From Xestospongia muta (taxonomy: Eukaryota > Porifera > Demospongiae > Haplosclerida > Petrosiidae), in contig OY848931.1 of NCBI GenBank assembly GCA_963693285.1, forward strand, positions 1,307,001 through 1,371,000: 64,000 nt of DNA, written 5' to 3'. Positions 1-14,360 of the stretch are shown here, piece after piece. Made by a program: the position numbers and the translations under genes. Numbering within the stretch: position 1 is the stretch's first letter; the number at the start of each line of letters is the position of its first letter. The notes beneath the pieces were generated by a model, which was not told the DNA's origin, made no database searches, and saw only the letters and a program-made list of their open reading frames with translations.

Positions 1-1382
<1,382 letters not shown>

Positions 1383-1752
1383 GATATTCAATTGTATTAT
1401 AATTGTTATAACTTATTTTTTCATTGCATTATTTGGATCTCTTATTTCTCTGTCTCTTTCTCTTTTTCTTATTTATTTGGTTGTCATAGCAAGTTACTTG
1501 TTGCATTTAATTCTCAACTTCTTAATGAAGAATAAACTCATTGTTATAATTTTTCATTTCTATAGTCAACTATTGAATTATATTTCTTCTATTCTCACAA
1601 TGTTTCAGCTTTTTATTATTATAATTCTTAGTCAACACGTGACTTAATAATTTTAGATGATTAATTAATTTAATCTTAATATCAGTATAATATTCTATAG
1701 ATATTAAGACACGAGCAAATCACGTGTTTGATGATAGTGTCATAGTAATCCA
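1383..1752 (+). promoter_or_regulatory. 5' flank of STAND receptor A with paired CACGTG boxes
   Basis: Non-coding, AT-rich interval between the AGAP stop and the first receptor ATG. It has two CACGTG palindromes at 1636-1641 and 1721-1726. The same pair recurs in the flanks of the second (8742-8747, 8832-8837) and third (14903-14908, 14986-14991) copies. The whole block is duplicated with them, so conservation may reflect recency as well as function. Confidence 0.5.
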
Positions 1753-4700
1753 ATGGCAACTGGCCCTGCTCATTCCTCCACAATACAATCAACACCTCCA
1801 GATTTGTAAGTTATTTTTGTTTGAAATAGTGCTATAGATATAATTTATTGACTATTGATGTCTAAACATTAGTAAACTGTTGTATGTATACTTTAGTAGA
1901 AATCCATTAACGATATTGTATCTATTAATTGTTGATTTTGTAGCAATGTAGCTATCCATTATCTACCTAAATGTATTTTAATTGTATTGCATCACTAAAC
2001 AATAACTCTTTTTTTGTAGAATTAATTTTTTTCACTTATGTCGTATCATTTTGGAGGATGTACCAGATATTCTTTGCTGGTTGTTTTATCAAGAAATTTC
2101 AAACAAATACAAAAGACAATGGGTAGATGGTAAAAAGTGGGGGAAATGGTTTCTTCAACAGGATAGGTTCACTTCAAAATTGAGTCCTACTCAAAAACAA
2201 ATTCTTGAAAATGGTCAAACTCAAAATTGGGATTCAACTCTCCTGTTTCATGCTCTGTTGTACTCCAGTCATCTTCTTTTAGCAGATCCAATTCCTGGGA
2301 ATCAAGTGAGCATTCAACATAATTCAAAAAAATTAGTTTCCACAATACCAAAAATTAATTTTACTCATGTGCTTCGACAAGGTGACAAAATCATACTTGA
2401 CTTAGGATCTGCGGACTTTATTAGAGTAGAACTAGCACGTGTCTGTCCAACTGAATTGTATCTAAAGTGGCCATTAAAACTGCCTCCATCAGCACCAGCT
2501 CAATTAGTCTGTGATGCTTATATTTGTTCAAGAGAATGGCTTGCTGTGGAACAACTTTCATTTCTTCGCAATGATAGATTCGCTCATTGCAAAACAGCAC
2601 ATATTATTCCTAGTCAATTGAGTTACGTCGTACAAGATATTGAAGCAGTGTATAAGATCCTATGTGTTCCACATTCCCGTATAACCAAAATGAGATCTTC
2701 AATTTCAGGTATGTGAACTTTTGTATGTAACATTGAAAACGTTCATAAATTGTTTGAATATTTTATTGTGTCTTTATTTATAGGCAACATTTGAACAATA
2801 TTGACTATGTTTCTTTTTTATATCCAATAGAACCGATTGTAGAAGCAAGTATAGTTCAAAAGATTGAATACTATAGAGAAAAATGGCTAAAGGAAAGTGA
2901 GCACTATGTACAAGTCAAAGAAGATATTGGTCACCTTCAAACTGATGTGAAAGAGATTAAAGAAAAGGACATTCCTGAAATGAAGGATAATTTAAAGGAA
3001 GTCGAGAAAGGTATTTTAAAGTGAATAAGTGAACATGTTATACTACTATTGTACTGTTAATAGACATCACACTCCCAACTTGTAGCACTTACTTCTCTGC
3101 TTTAGAGTTTAGGAATGTAGAAAATGGTAGTGACATCTTATGTTGTCTAAGAATATAAATAAAATCATATTAGTTCTAAAATTAGCTAGAAAACAGTCAA
3201 TTCCATAGTATATTAGTAATCAAACAATATTTGTTCACATTCTGTTTGTATCAAATAATTTGCTAGCTACTTACAATCTGTATGACATATATTGGTTAAA
3301 TCAACTAATATATTTTACAGAGATATATAAGGACTGTCTGACTGAAAGTTTTTGATTGAACAAAAAATTCAACTTGTTTACTTGTTGTTTTTAGCTCTCT
3401 TGGAGTCTAAGGAGCATCAAGATGAATTGAAGCACAAGCAACAAGCTATTGAAAAGGAAATGGATTCAACAGTTAAATCTGTATCTACTCTTGAAGACAA
3501 ATATGAAGCTATGCAAGGACAAACAAGTGGACAGTTGGATTCACTAAAATCAAGACAGTCTACACTTGAAGACAAGCAGAGTTTACAAGAACAAACATTG
3601 ACTCTTCATGGCACTCAGTTGGCAGACAACAGTGAGAAAGTTGCACAAACTAGCAGTGAAATAAGTACATTACGTCATCATCAAAGCCAGATAGTGAATC
3701 ATGCTAGACATACAGAAGACTTTGTAAGGACGATATCATCTGAACAGAATCAACAAATGATCAAAGTAGGAGACAAACTTGCCTTATTGGAGACTACAGG
3801 AAAGCAGTTGTCTGAGGAAGTAGCTCAAAGTGATGAAATTATTCGACAGCTTTCAGTTGAACAAGGAGAATTAACCAAGAATGTTACTGTTTTGCATGAA
3901 GGTATAGAAGATGTAAAAGTTAATGTCAGTAAAGTCAAAGAAGAAGTTGAACTTCTAAAACATAGAGGTAATAATTTTTTGCTTAATGTCAAATCTCTGT
4001 TAATAACAGCTATACAGCTTAATGTTAAAACTAAATGCTGTATTTTTACATATTATGTTTGTTTCTCTTTCTAGGCCCTTCATCTAAGCTTAGCATATCA
4101 CATTTCGAAAGTGATATTACTTACTACAATGACCAGTATCATACTGGTACACGACAATGGTTACTGGATGAAATTTTCTCCTGGATTATCCAACCACCTC
4201 GTAACATTAATCAGCCCAATTTTTGCATGATTGTCAGTAACCCTGGAATGGGAAAGTCAGTTGTAGCATCTAAAGTCTTGTCACTAGTAAGAGAATCTGG
4301 CATATTAGCAGGATGGTTCTTTTTTCAGCATCACATGGGAAGACGTAGTAATCCCAGAATGCTTGTACAAACTCTTTGTCATCAAATGATGTCCACAATC
4401 AATGGTTATTCTGCTCTAATTGAAGAAGACCTTGCAGATATGGATATTGCAAGTCACACTTTGTTTGAGCTTTTTGCATATTTAATTCGTGAGCCTCTTT
4501 ATCGTCTTCCTCTCGAGCACGACAAGATGGTTATAGTGATTGATGCATTGGACGAATGTGATTTTGAGTCTCGTCCTGATCTATTGAAATTGCTTCTTCG
4601 TGAATTCATTAAGCTTCCCAAATGGATGAATATTATTTTAACATCTCGACCTGACCAAAAAATATTGCAAACTTTAAAACGTATTAAAAGAATTATTGAA

Positions 4701-7700
4701 ATATTGCCTGATGATCCCCGCAATCTTGACGATATCCGATTGTTTCTGCATGATTTTCTAAAAGAAAAAATGCCAGCCGATGAGTTTGAATCTGGAGTAC
4801 AACTATTAGTTACAAAGTCAGAGGGAATGTTCTTGTATTTCCATTATGCAATTGATACTCTTGAAGGAAGGAAGATTATTTCCCTTCAGGAACTGCATTC
4901 ACTACTTCCTGATGGTATTGATGATTATTATGAGCATAACTTTAAACGTCTTTTTAATGAGCTTGGTAAAGAAAAGTACCAGAAATTTCTTCAAGGAGTT
5001 TTAGCTTCACGATCAGACTTTCCTCAAAGATTTGTGGGACCATTACTTGATTTAAATACTCAAGAAGCAATAAAAGTAGTTTCTTTAGTGTCTCCTCTCC
5101 TCCCAATTCACAACGAGTGCATCAATGTTTTTCACAAATCTGTTCGTGATTGGCTATTAGATGAAGAATTAGCAGGTGATTATGCAGTTGATCCTATGGA
5201 AGGTCACAAGCATCTAGCTTATCTTTGTCATTCTAAGTTACAAGATATTAAAGCAAATTTCTCTTCATCGACATCATTATCTGAGCAAGTCAATCAATAT
5301 GTTATACTAAATGTTATCCATCACATGTGTACTTGCGTTGACCCAATTTCATGCCATCAACTTATAAGCACAGTTGAAGATCTCCAATTCTTGTATTTGC
5401 GTCTTCTGTTTTCCCATGGAAGTACTGAAGGCTTGTTAGAAGACTTAGCTGAAACACAAAAAGCTCTCGTTAAATATAAACAGCTTCGTCAAAGAGCACA
5501 AGACGTTTATCTTTTCATACAGAGATGTGCACACCTCTTAAATGGTAAGCCATATTTAGTTTTCCAATGTGCATTGAATGAGCCTGATATGTTTTCAAAC
5601 CGACTGGGTATTCAAAGGTTTCTGGCCGATCCTCTTCAGGCTTTTCCGGATCTTAAAGTATTGTTACAAGTTGTTAATAAATCTCAACACTTTAGTTCTT
5701 CACTTATTACCTTTACGTGTGAAGATGATATCACAAGCTGTGTAACATCTCTAGACCAAAAGCATGTGATATGCAGTGACAGTAAAGGCATGGTGTACTT
5801 TTGGGAAGCAGAATCTGGTGAACTACTTAACAAAGCTGATCTCAGTCAGGAATTTAATATGCTTATTCAAATCAACCGGTGCAGTGTATCACCAGATGGT
5901 GAGTTGATCTCATATGGCAATTTAAAAGAAGTGCTAAATATGGACGCTAAGAAGATGCCTCTAATTTCTACAGATTGTGACCATAATGTCAACACTTGTA
6001 TCTTCAGTCCTGATGGTAAAAAACTTGTGGCTTTCACTTATTATATAGATGGCTTTTTTAGGCTTATGAAGGAATTACAAATCCCATATGATACCAGCTT
6101 TAACGTTCAGCTTTGGGACATCTCTAAGTCCGAATGCCATACTTTTCATACAGTAAGGAAGAAAGAAAATCGTCCAATGTGCATCTGCTTTTCTTCTGAT
6201 GGAAAACTGTTATATTGTGGCTATCGCAATGGCCGTATTATTCAATGGGATGTGATATCTGGCATTGCACTAGCATTGCTATTTCCAAATGGACTTGTTG
6301 TAAAAAGAGGTAAGCTGACTATAGTATTTTATACTGTTGATTTATTTACTGGTAATTGTTTTACATTAGTCTATAATCTAATCATGACATTAATTTATTA
6401 CTTTTCTTATTTTTCAATGTAGAGTCAGAAGATCTTTTTACTGAGGAATTTGAGGAACTTGATAATACAATTATGTCTATAGATTACTCTCCTGATGGTC
6501 ACTTTCTTGCAGCATGTTGTAAAGAGGGTGTTGTGATATGGGACGTGACTGCTCTTGAACTTTTAAGTGTTCTGCAAACAGAAGATGAAGCACAATTTAT
6601 CAACTGTTCTTTCTCTTGTGACAGTCAACATCTAGCTGCTAGTACCAACAAAGGCACTCTTAAAGTTTGGGCCATCAGCAACTTCACATTCTCTCTTGAA
6701 GTATCTACTAATCCTGATGGGTCTTTAAATCCTCTTAGTGAATGCTGTTTTGATAATCAAAAAAATGTACTCTGTGTCTTCCAAAACACGGCTCGGATTT
6801 ATGCTTATAGCACACTTGTTCAATCCACACATACTCATGCAAACTATGAAGCATTTCATCCAAATCGAGCTAATTCTTCTTTATTTCTACCAGATGAAAA
6901 GCATGCAATCACTTGTGGTGGGAAAAGCCTTTGCTTGTGGGATGTTTCATCATGTCACTTGGTTGCTGCTGCAAATGGCAATGTAGGTGGTTATCTAATT
7001 AGGCTTTCAGCTGACGGTAAAACTCTTTTAACTTATGGGGACCGATGTTATATTGAGGTGTGGGATGTCAAAGGACTCACTAAAACTCACACGTTAGTCC
7101 ATCAACATCAAAAGAATATTCCAATTCCTATTTATGATCCTGATGACTCATCTCCAACTGATATCTGCCACTGTGCTATTTCCGTAAATGGTCTTGTTGT
7201 GGGTGGGACTGGTCAAGGAGACCTGTTTGTCTGGTATGGGAATCAGTTAGAATTTGTAAAAGAACTTAAGTTTCACGAGAGTTTGATCTCATTTGTAGAG
7301 TTCTCACCAAATGGTAATGCATTTGTGTCTGCAGACACTGATGGGGTTATTATGATGTGGCAAATTCAATCACAAAGTGAAAACGATTTTAAAGTCAACA
7401 TGATACCACTTCATGCTCACAATGACAGTATTGAACAAGTCTTTTATTCACCACAAGGCAGACGAATTGCATCATGTAGTATGGACAAATCTGTTCATTT
7501 ATATAACGGATCTAATGGAGATTTAATTGAACGTTTGATAGGTCATACCAGTGGTATAATGAGACTTGGGTTTTCTTGTGATGGCTGTCATCTTGTCTCG
7601 GGTGATGAAAAGGGTTGTATCATTGTATGGGATGGAGTCACAGGACATCAACAACTATGCATCCAACCTCATTTAGACAAAATAATTTTTGACGTATGTT

Positions 7701-7939
7701 TCGTTAATGGAAACAAATACATTTGTAGTCGAGATGTACATGCTGGATACATTACAGTCAATGAAGTAACTAGTGGAAAAGAAGTGGCTTATTTGAGCTT
7801 CTCAACTGATATTTTTACAATGTCTGGTTCAACAAGCTGGAAAGATTCATCATATATTCTTTGTGGTTTAAAAGATGGTTCTATAAAGTTTGTAAAGCTT
7901 CGAGATACCGAGACTGATTCATTAGATATTTTGGGATAA
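1753..7939 (+). CDS. STAND receptor A: HEPN-like, coiled coil, NACHT, WD40 repeats
   Basis: Predicted cytoplasmic STAND ATPase of about 1748 residues. Exons: 1753-1805, 2020-2708, 2831-3010, 3395-3967, 4075-6309, 6423-7939, phases consistent. Residues about 18-245 resemble the DZIP3-like HEPN fold (WDSTLLFHALLYSSHLL near the middle, LRNDRFAHC carrying the R-x4-H-type motif near the end). Residues about 250-495 are a long coiled coil. The NACHT/P-loop module follows: Walker A NPGMGKS near residue 555 and Walker B MVIVIDALDECD near 650. From about residue 1045 to the end there are many WD40 blades (LWDIS, VWDVK, IIVWDGVTG). By analogy with NWD proteins it probably senses a ligand through the propeller and oligomerises on nucleotide exchange. 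No direct evidence of the ligand. Its first four exons are nearly identical to those of the next gene, but the NACHT part is not. Confidence 0.85.
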
Positions 7940-8180
7940 CATTCTATTTTTCCAATAGTTCTTGCACTATTTCTATTTTTGTAATTGACACATTACTTGT
8001 AAGTGAATTTTTTTGGAGACAGTTGTGTAACCTGGAAATCTTTTAAGTATGCTGCTGTTCATGGTATACATAATTTAACTAAAGCAGTCCTGAAACAATT
8101 AAAATAAATAACTAAAAACTAGTGTTGTAAGATTCTTCACTATTTAATGTATAATCACATACTGTCATCATAACAACTAA
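7940..8180 (+). other. 3' flank of receptor A
   Basis: Non-coding AT-rich sequence after the receptor A stop. AATAAA-like words occur near 8104. It then grades into the GGACT-derived scrap of the next duplication unit. No gene seen. Confidence 0.5.
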
Positions 8181-8485
8181 TATAAGGTAATAAATAGAGT
8201 TCAGGTTCTGGATCTTTAAATATATACACTTCACAGTCAACACATTATCCTCTGAGAGAGAGACACCATCAGATGTTGTTTTGAGAATACACTGAGTTCT
8301 TGGCAGATGTTAACACGTTAATTATCAGAAATATTCTCCACTATTTTGTACCCACATTGCTGGTCATGAAGATTGTGCGCAAATCTTAATACAAAATAAC
8401 TGTAATGAGGATATTGGTCCCCATTGTTCACCACTCTCCTCAGAGTTTGGTAGTACAGAGATACTACAGAGCACTACTTGAGATA
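8180..8485 (+). pseudogene. Duplication junction: GGACT 3' end (antisense) fused to AGAP last exon
   Basis: Positions about 8180-8297 match, in the same orientation, the 3' end of the GGACT gene at about 15450-15587. At CACTGAG the match switches to the AGAP last exon (GGCAGATGTTAAC onward) and runs to its stop region and beyond. The AGAP frame is damaged: a base is lost in the segment corresponding to MLDYQ. It marks the boundary of the tandem duplication unit and is not expected to code. Confidence 0.85.
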
Positions 8486-8863
8486 TTCAATTGTATTATA
8501 ATTGTTATAACTTATTTTTTCATTGCATTATTCGGATCTCTTATTTCTCTGTCTCTTTTTCTTTTTTCTTATTTATTTGGTTGTCATAGCAAGTTACTTG
8601 TTCCATTTAATTCTCAACTTTTTAATGAAGAATAAACTCATTGTTACAATTTTTCATTTCTAGAGTCAACTATTGAATTATATTTCTTCTATTCTCACAA
8701 TGTCTCAGCTTTTTTTAATTATTATTACAATTCTTAGTCAACACGTGACTTAATAATTTTAGATGATTAATTAATTTAATCTTAATATCAGTATAATATT
8801 CTATAGTATAGATATAAAGACACGAGCAAATCACGTGTTTGATGATAACTAGGCAGTAATCCA
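8486..8863 (+). promoter_or_regulatory. 5' flank of STAND receptor B (duplicate of 1383-1752)
   Basis: Near-identical copy of the receptor A flank, including both CACGTG palindromes (8742-8747 and 8832-8837). No other gene is visible. Confidence 0.5.
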
Positions 8864-11800
8864 ATGGCAACTGACCCTGATCATTCCTCCACAATACAAC
8901 CAACACCTCCAGATTTGTAAGTTATTTTTGTTTGAAATAGTGCTAGATATAATTTATTGACTATTAATGTCTAAACATTAGTAAACTGTTGTATGTATAC
9001 TTTAGTAGAAATCCATTAACGGTATTGTATCTATTAATTGTTGATTATTGTAGCAATATAGCTATCCATTATCTACCTAAATGTATTTTAATTGTATTGC
9101 ATCACTAAACAATAACTCTTTTTTTGTAGAATTAATTTTTATCACTTATGTCGTATCATTTTGGAGGATGTACCAGATATTCTTCGCTGGTTGTTTTATC
9201 AAAAAATTTTGAACAAATACAAAAGACAATGGGTAGATGGTAAAAATTGTGGAAAATGGTTTCTTCAACAAGATAGATTCATTTCAAAATTGAGTCCTAC
9301 TCAAAAACAAAATCTTGAAAATGGTCAAACTCAAAATTGGGATTCAACTCTCCTGTTTCATGCTCTGTTGTACTCCAGTCATCTTCTTTTAGCAGATCCA
9401 ATTCCTGGGAATCAAGTGAGCATTCAACGTAATTCAAAAAAATTAGTTTCCACAATACCAAAAATTAATTTTACTCATGTGCTTCGACAAGGTGACAAAA
9501 TTATACTTGACTTAGGATCTGCGGACTTTATTAGAGTAGAACTAGCAGGTGTCCGTCCAACTGAATTGTATCTAAAGTGGCCATTAAAACTGCCTCAATC
9601 AGTACCAGCTCAATTAGTCCGTGATGCTTATATTTGTTCAAGAGAATGGCTTGCTGTGGAACAACTTTCATTTCTTCGCAATGATAGATTCGCTCATTGC
9701 AAAACAGCACGTATCACTACTAAGCAATTGAGTTGCGTCATACAAGGTATTGAAGCACATTACAACACCCTACATGCTTCACCTTCTCGTATAGACAAAA
9801 TGAGATCTATAACTTCAGGTATGTGAACTTTTGTATGAGAAAATGTTCATAAATCATTTGAACATTTATTGTCTCTATTTATAGGCAAACTTTGAACAAT
9901 ATTGACTATGTTTCTATTTATATCCAATAGAAGAGATTGTAGGTGCAAGTATAGTTCAAAAGATTGAATACTATAAAGGAAAATGGCTAAAGGAAATTAA
10001 GGACTTCGTTCAAATCAAAGAAGATATTGGTCACCTTCAAACTGATGTGAAAGAGATTAAAGAAAAGGACATTCCTGAAATGAAGGATAATTTAAAGGAA
10101 GTCGAGAAAGGTATTTTAAAGTGAATAGATGTATAAAGATTTTTTTTAAAAAATGAATGTGTGATTACAAGATTATTTGATTAAAAATTCAATGTAATTT
10201 TTAGATTTGCACTCAACAGTTAAATCTGTATCTACTCTTGAAGACAAATATGAAGCTATGCAAGGACAAACAAGTGGACACTTGGATTCACTAAAATCAA
10301 GACAGTCTACACTTGAAAACAAGCAGAGTTTACAAGAACAAACATTGACTCTTCATGGCACTCAGTTGGCAGACAACAGTGAGAAAATTGCACAAACTAG
10401 CAGTGAAATAAGTATATTATGTAATCAACAAAGCCAAACAGAAGTCCGCATAGAGCAGTTATCAGCTGAGCAAAATAAACAAATGAGTGAATTTAAGGAT
10501 GAACTTAGCTCACTGAGAGAGTTAACTGAGGGTGTTGCTATTTCTCAGAAAGATATGGAGAAAGTTGAGGTCAAAAGAATTGAAGAAGTTGACCTTTTAA
10601 AACAGCAGAAAGGTAAATACATAATATATTATGACTCTATGTTAATTTAATAGCATAGTAACAGTTAATTAATACTATCCTGAACCCAAAGATATTTCAT
10701 TTTGAGTTTATAGCCTCTTTATATATCAGATTATACACATGAATTTATATAGAACTGTAAAACAGGATCGGAGCAATCATATCATTTAAGTCTGTTAGCA
10801 TTAGTAGGTACATGGTACAATCAAACAAAAACAAAATATACAAAGTGAATAAAATCAAACAATATCTAATTTACTTATACTGTAGCAATATAATAGATTT
10901 ATAATGTTATTTTGATTAGAGAGGGACAAAAAAGATGAATACTTTCAAAACGCTAGAGCAAAACTGACATCAAATAAAGGTAAAATTAAAATTATTTTAT
11001 GGAATACTTTAATTTACTGAATAATATAGATCGGTCCCAGTGTCAGACTTCAAAAGCAAAACCAACAAGTTTGAATCACAAATATAATCAAACTCAAAAC
11101 TCAAAAGCCAAACAAATGATGTGGCAGTCACAACCAAACAATCGATTTTCACAAATCTTTGACAAATTCTATGACAGAATTGTTGCTGTCATTAGCAAAG
11201 ACAAAAATCTTAATGATTGTTTCATTGAAACTTTGTATGTTAACTTTCTATTTCCTGATACTATAAAAAAAGTAGCTGATCAAATAATTTGCTTAGACAT
11301 TAAAGCTAGAACATTGATGAGATATGTTAGTACTTTCATAAGTAGAAGCAGAAATCCTGAAAAAGCTCTTACCAAGGTTGTTAAGATACTTGCCAAATTG
11401 CCAAAACTGGAAGCATTGGCTACTGATATGAAAAAAGAAGGTATAACTTTTGTAGTTATTAACAATCAATGATCATATTTCATAGATCTTGGAAAGATTG
11501 ACGTTCAAATCAAGTTAGTGGGTATTCCACAACGTCTACAACCTGAAATTAAAGGAGATGTTTTAGAAACAGCATCAGGTATGTGTATATTTAATATTAT
11601 TTAATGTTCTTATTTGTTCTGGACACATTAATAGTGCTCCTATTAATTTATTTCAGTTGCTGGTACAGACTTGCTAGAAGCTTCATTGACTGAGCCAATT
11701 AAACGTTATGCAGATGTTTTACGTAGTACTTACAAGCAATGGCGACATGCAGATACCAAGTGGCCTCAAGGTTTTTCTTCTATGACAGATATGTTTGTTG

Positions 11801-14145
11801 ACTTAGCTATTGTTAAGAATGACCCAGATTACAATAATACGTTTTTTCGAGCTACAATCCATGGGTCTGTTGATGACATCATTGAAAAGAAGAAGATACC
11901 AATATTATTAGAGGATCTTTGTCAACTTCCATGTGGCTCATCAATACTTATAGAAGGTGCTCCAGGTATTGGTAAGTCTACACTAGCCTTTGAATTATGT
12001 CGTCGATGGTCTAATGGTATGGCATTTCAGCATTATCACCTATTGTTGTTATTGCAGTTAAGAGATAAAACAGTACAGAGTAGTTTGTTATGTATTGAAA
12101 AATTGCTTGGATGTTATCTTGATAAGCAGTCATGGAAATCAAAAGCTGTTCAAGATATCATTGATGAAAGTGGTAGTGGTGTGTTAGTTATTTTAGAAGG
12201 TTATGATGAGCTCCCTGATGACATGGATGGTGCTAATGTAGTTAATGAAGTTATACAACGAAATCTTTCAAAAGCAACCATTGTTATTACTACACGTCCT
12301 TCTGCTAAATTGAAGTTAGCCCAAATCATTCGTGCATTTACCTACCATATTGAAGTATTGGGATTCACAAAAGCTAATAGAGATCGATACATTGGCAAGT
12401 TCTTTAAGGGCAAAGAGTCATTACAACATGATAACTTTCGCAGGTACATAAAACGCTTTCCTATTATTGAAGGATGTCTCTATGTTCCCATTAATCTTGT
12501 GATTGTTTTAGATATCTTTCAATATTCTCATGTTGATAGTAGTCTACCAGAAACTATGACAGAGCTTTATGACACTTTAGTCCGAATGTTGATATATCGA
12601 CATTTAAAAAGTCATGATTCTAGTAAGGACATCAATTTTAGTAGCTTCAAAGAGCTACCACAACCAACATTATCTATATTTCACGATCTTTGTAAGCTTG
12701 CATATGATGGCATTTGTAACGAGCAACTGGTTTTTTATTGTGAGAAAAATTTTGAGACACTAGGCTTAATGCAAAAGGAATCACAAGTACTTCCAAGTAA
12801 AGGTGGTGACATGTTTGCTTATAATTTCCTTCACTTGACTATTCAAGAGTTTCTAGCAGCCTACTATGTACATGATGACTACGAGGAAGTCAAATTGCTT
12901 TTTAGGAAATACAAGTGTGTGTTTAAATTTTCTATTATGATGCGTTTCTTAGCTGGTTTAACAAAACTGGAATCAGTATCCCTTTATATTCCAGATAAAT
13001 TGAACCAATGTAACATATTTCATCAGTTCTTTGAGGCAAAAAATGATGCGCTTACCTCTAAGTATTTTAGTAGAAAAAAAGATGTGGAAGTGTTACGTCT
13101 TACACCAACTCCTATTCCATCTGATATGTATATGATAGGACGTTGCATTGCTTTGGGTCTGTGCCGTTGGAAGCTTGGTTTCACATTACGAGGTTTTGGT
13201 AGTGAGCATATAGAGATGTTTATATCTGGTTTGAATTCTATAGAGGATGAGCTTAAAGGTCGTGTTGTGGATGCTAGTTTTTCTTTAAATCCACTTGGCA
13301 ATGAAGGTCTCAGTCTTCTTTTTGAGCTACCACAGTGTATTCTAGAAAACATTGGCAGTCTCTATTTACAAGGCATTGAAGTTGATGGAGACTGTTTCAA
13401 AAAAGGTAAAAAAATTCCGAGCTTCATAAAATTATGGGAATTGCTTTTTCACGATAATTATTTCAAAGAAGGCGAACAATTGTGTTTTATTGAAACTCTC
13501 TGCAGTTGCTCCAAATCCCTTCAACATGTTTCATTCTCTACACTTAGTCCACACGAGTGTGTCACTCTGTTAACTAACTCGCACATTCTTCACACAATAG
13601 AGCTTTATCAGCTTTCACCTCCTAGCATTGAAGCTGTTATTGAATGCTTATCAAAGAACACTACTCTTCAAATCCTTAAAATTTGTCAGAGTGAAATCAA
13701 AGCCAACGTTATTACCCATCTCCCTAAAACTCTACCTTCCTCTTTTCTCAAGTCGCTTGAGCTTATCAATTGTGCTATAGACTCTGATACAGTTCGTATT
13801 ATAGCTGAGGCAATAAATACTCAATTATTAATAGAGAAACTGAACCTCAGTGATAACCTAATCGATGATATAGGTGGAGATTATCTTGCTGATATGATAA
13901 ACACATTGACTGCAGCAAAGCCAGAGCCTGGTATAACACACAGCCTCAATGAAGTATACCTCGATCACAACCCATTCACCGATAGCACTATCTGGAGGCT
14001 TATCAACGAACTTTCATCTTGTCATCCACAATCATTGATAAAACTTCATTTATCTTTGGAATGGCAATGTTATGTACAATCACTTCCTACTTATCCTAGA
14101 GTTAAGGAACGTGTGTTATTTGGTAGAAGCAATGAAAGTCAATAA
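8864..14145 (+). CDS. STAND receptor B: HEPN-like, coiled coil, CARD-like, NACHT, LRR
   Basis: Predicted NLR-type receptor of about 1460 residues. Exons: 8864-8916, 9130-9818, 9931-10110, 10205-10612, 10920-10979, 11030-11440, 11486-11578, 11657-14145, phases consistent. The HEPN-like region (RNDRFAHC) and coiled coil are almost the same as in receptor A, with about 20 residues missing at the start of exon 4. Exon 6 (about residues 464-600) is a helical segment with CARD-like spacing (KARTLMRYV, NPEKAL, LPKLEALATDM). The NACHT module is of the classic NLR kind: Walker A GAPGIGKSTLAFELCRRW near residue 731, Walker B LVILEGYDELPDD near 807, and an NLR-like winged-helix segment ending LTIQEFLAAYYVH. 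C-terminal leucine-rich repeats (LEKLNLSDNLIDDIGG, LNEVYLDHNPF) end the protein. The CARD call is inference; NACHT and LRR are clear. Confidence 0.85.
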
Positions 14146-14360
14146 CCTGCCAAAACACTTGGGTGTTTTCATTGACTATGTTTTTGTTATTATGATTATT
14201 ATTCAATTTTAGTGCATTAATCGATTAAAATTTTTGACAGCAAGTTGTCGTTTCAAATATGTACTGCTTAGTATGCTTTTAACCAAATCAAATACTAAAG
14301 CATTTAAATAAATAATTGAATAACTAAAAAGAATAATGATGTTTATTATAACATATTGGT
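14146..14360 (+). other. 3' flank of receptor B
   Basis: Non-coding. From about 14219 it is nearly identical to 15258 onward, upstream of the GGACT 3' end. This shows where the third unit lost its receptor body. Confidence 0.6.

Noticed and set aside
13023..13352. Minus-strand frame of 109 codons
   Set aside because: Shadow of the NACHT/LRR coding exon of receptor B; no splice context or family match.
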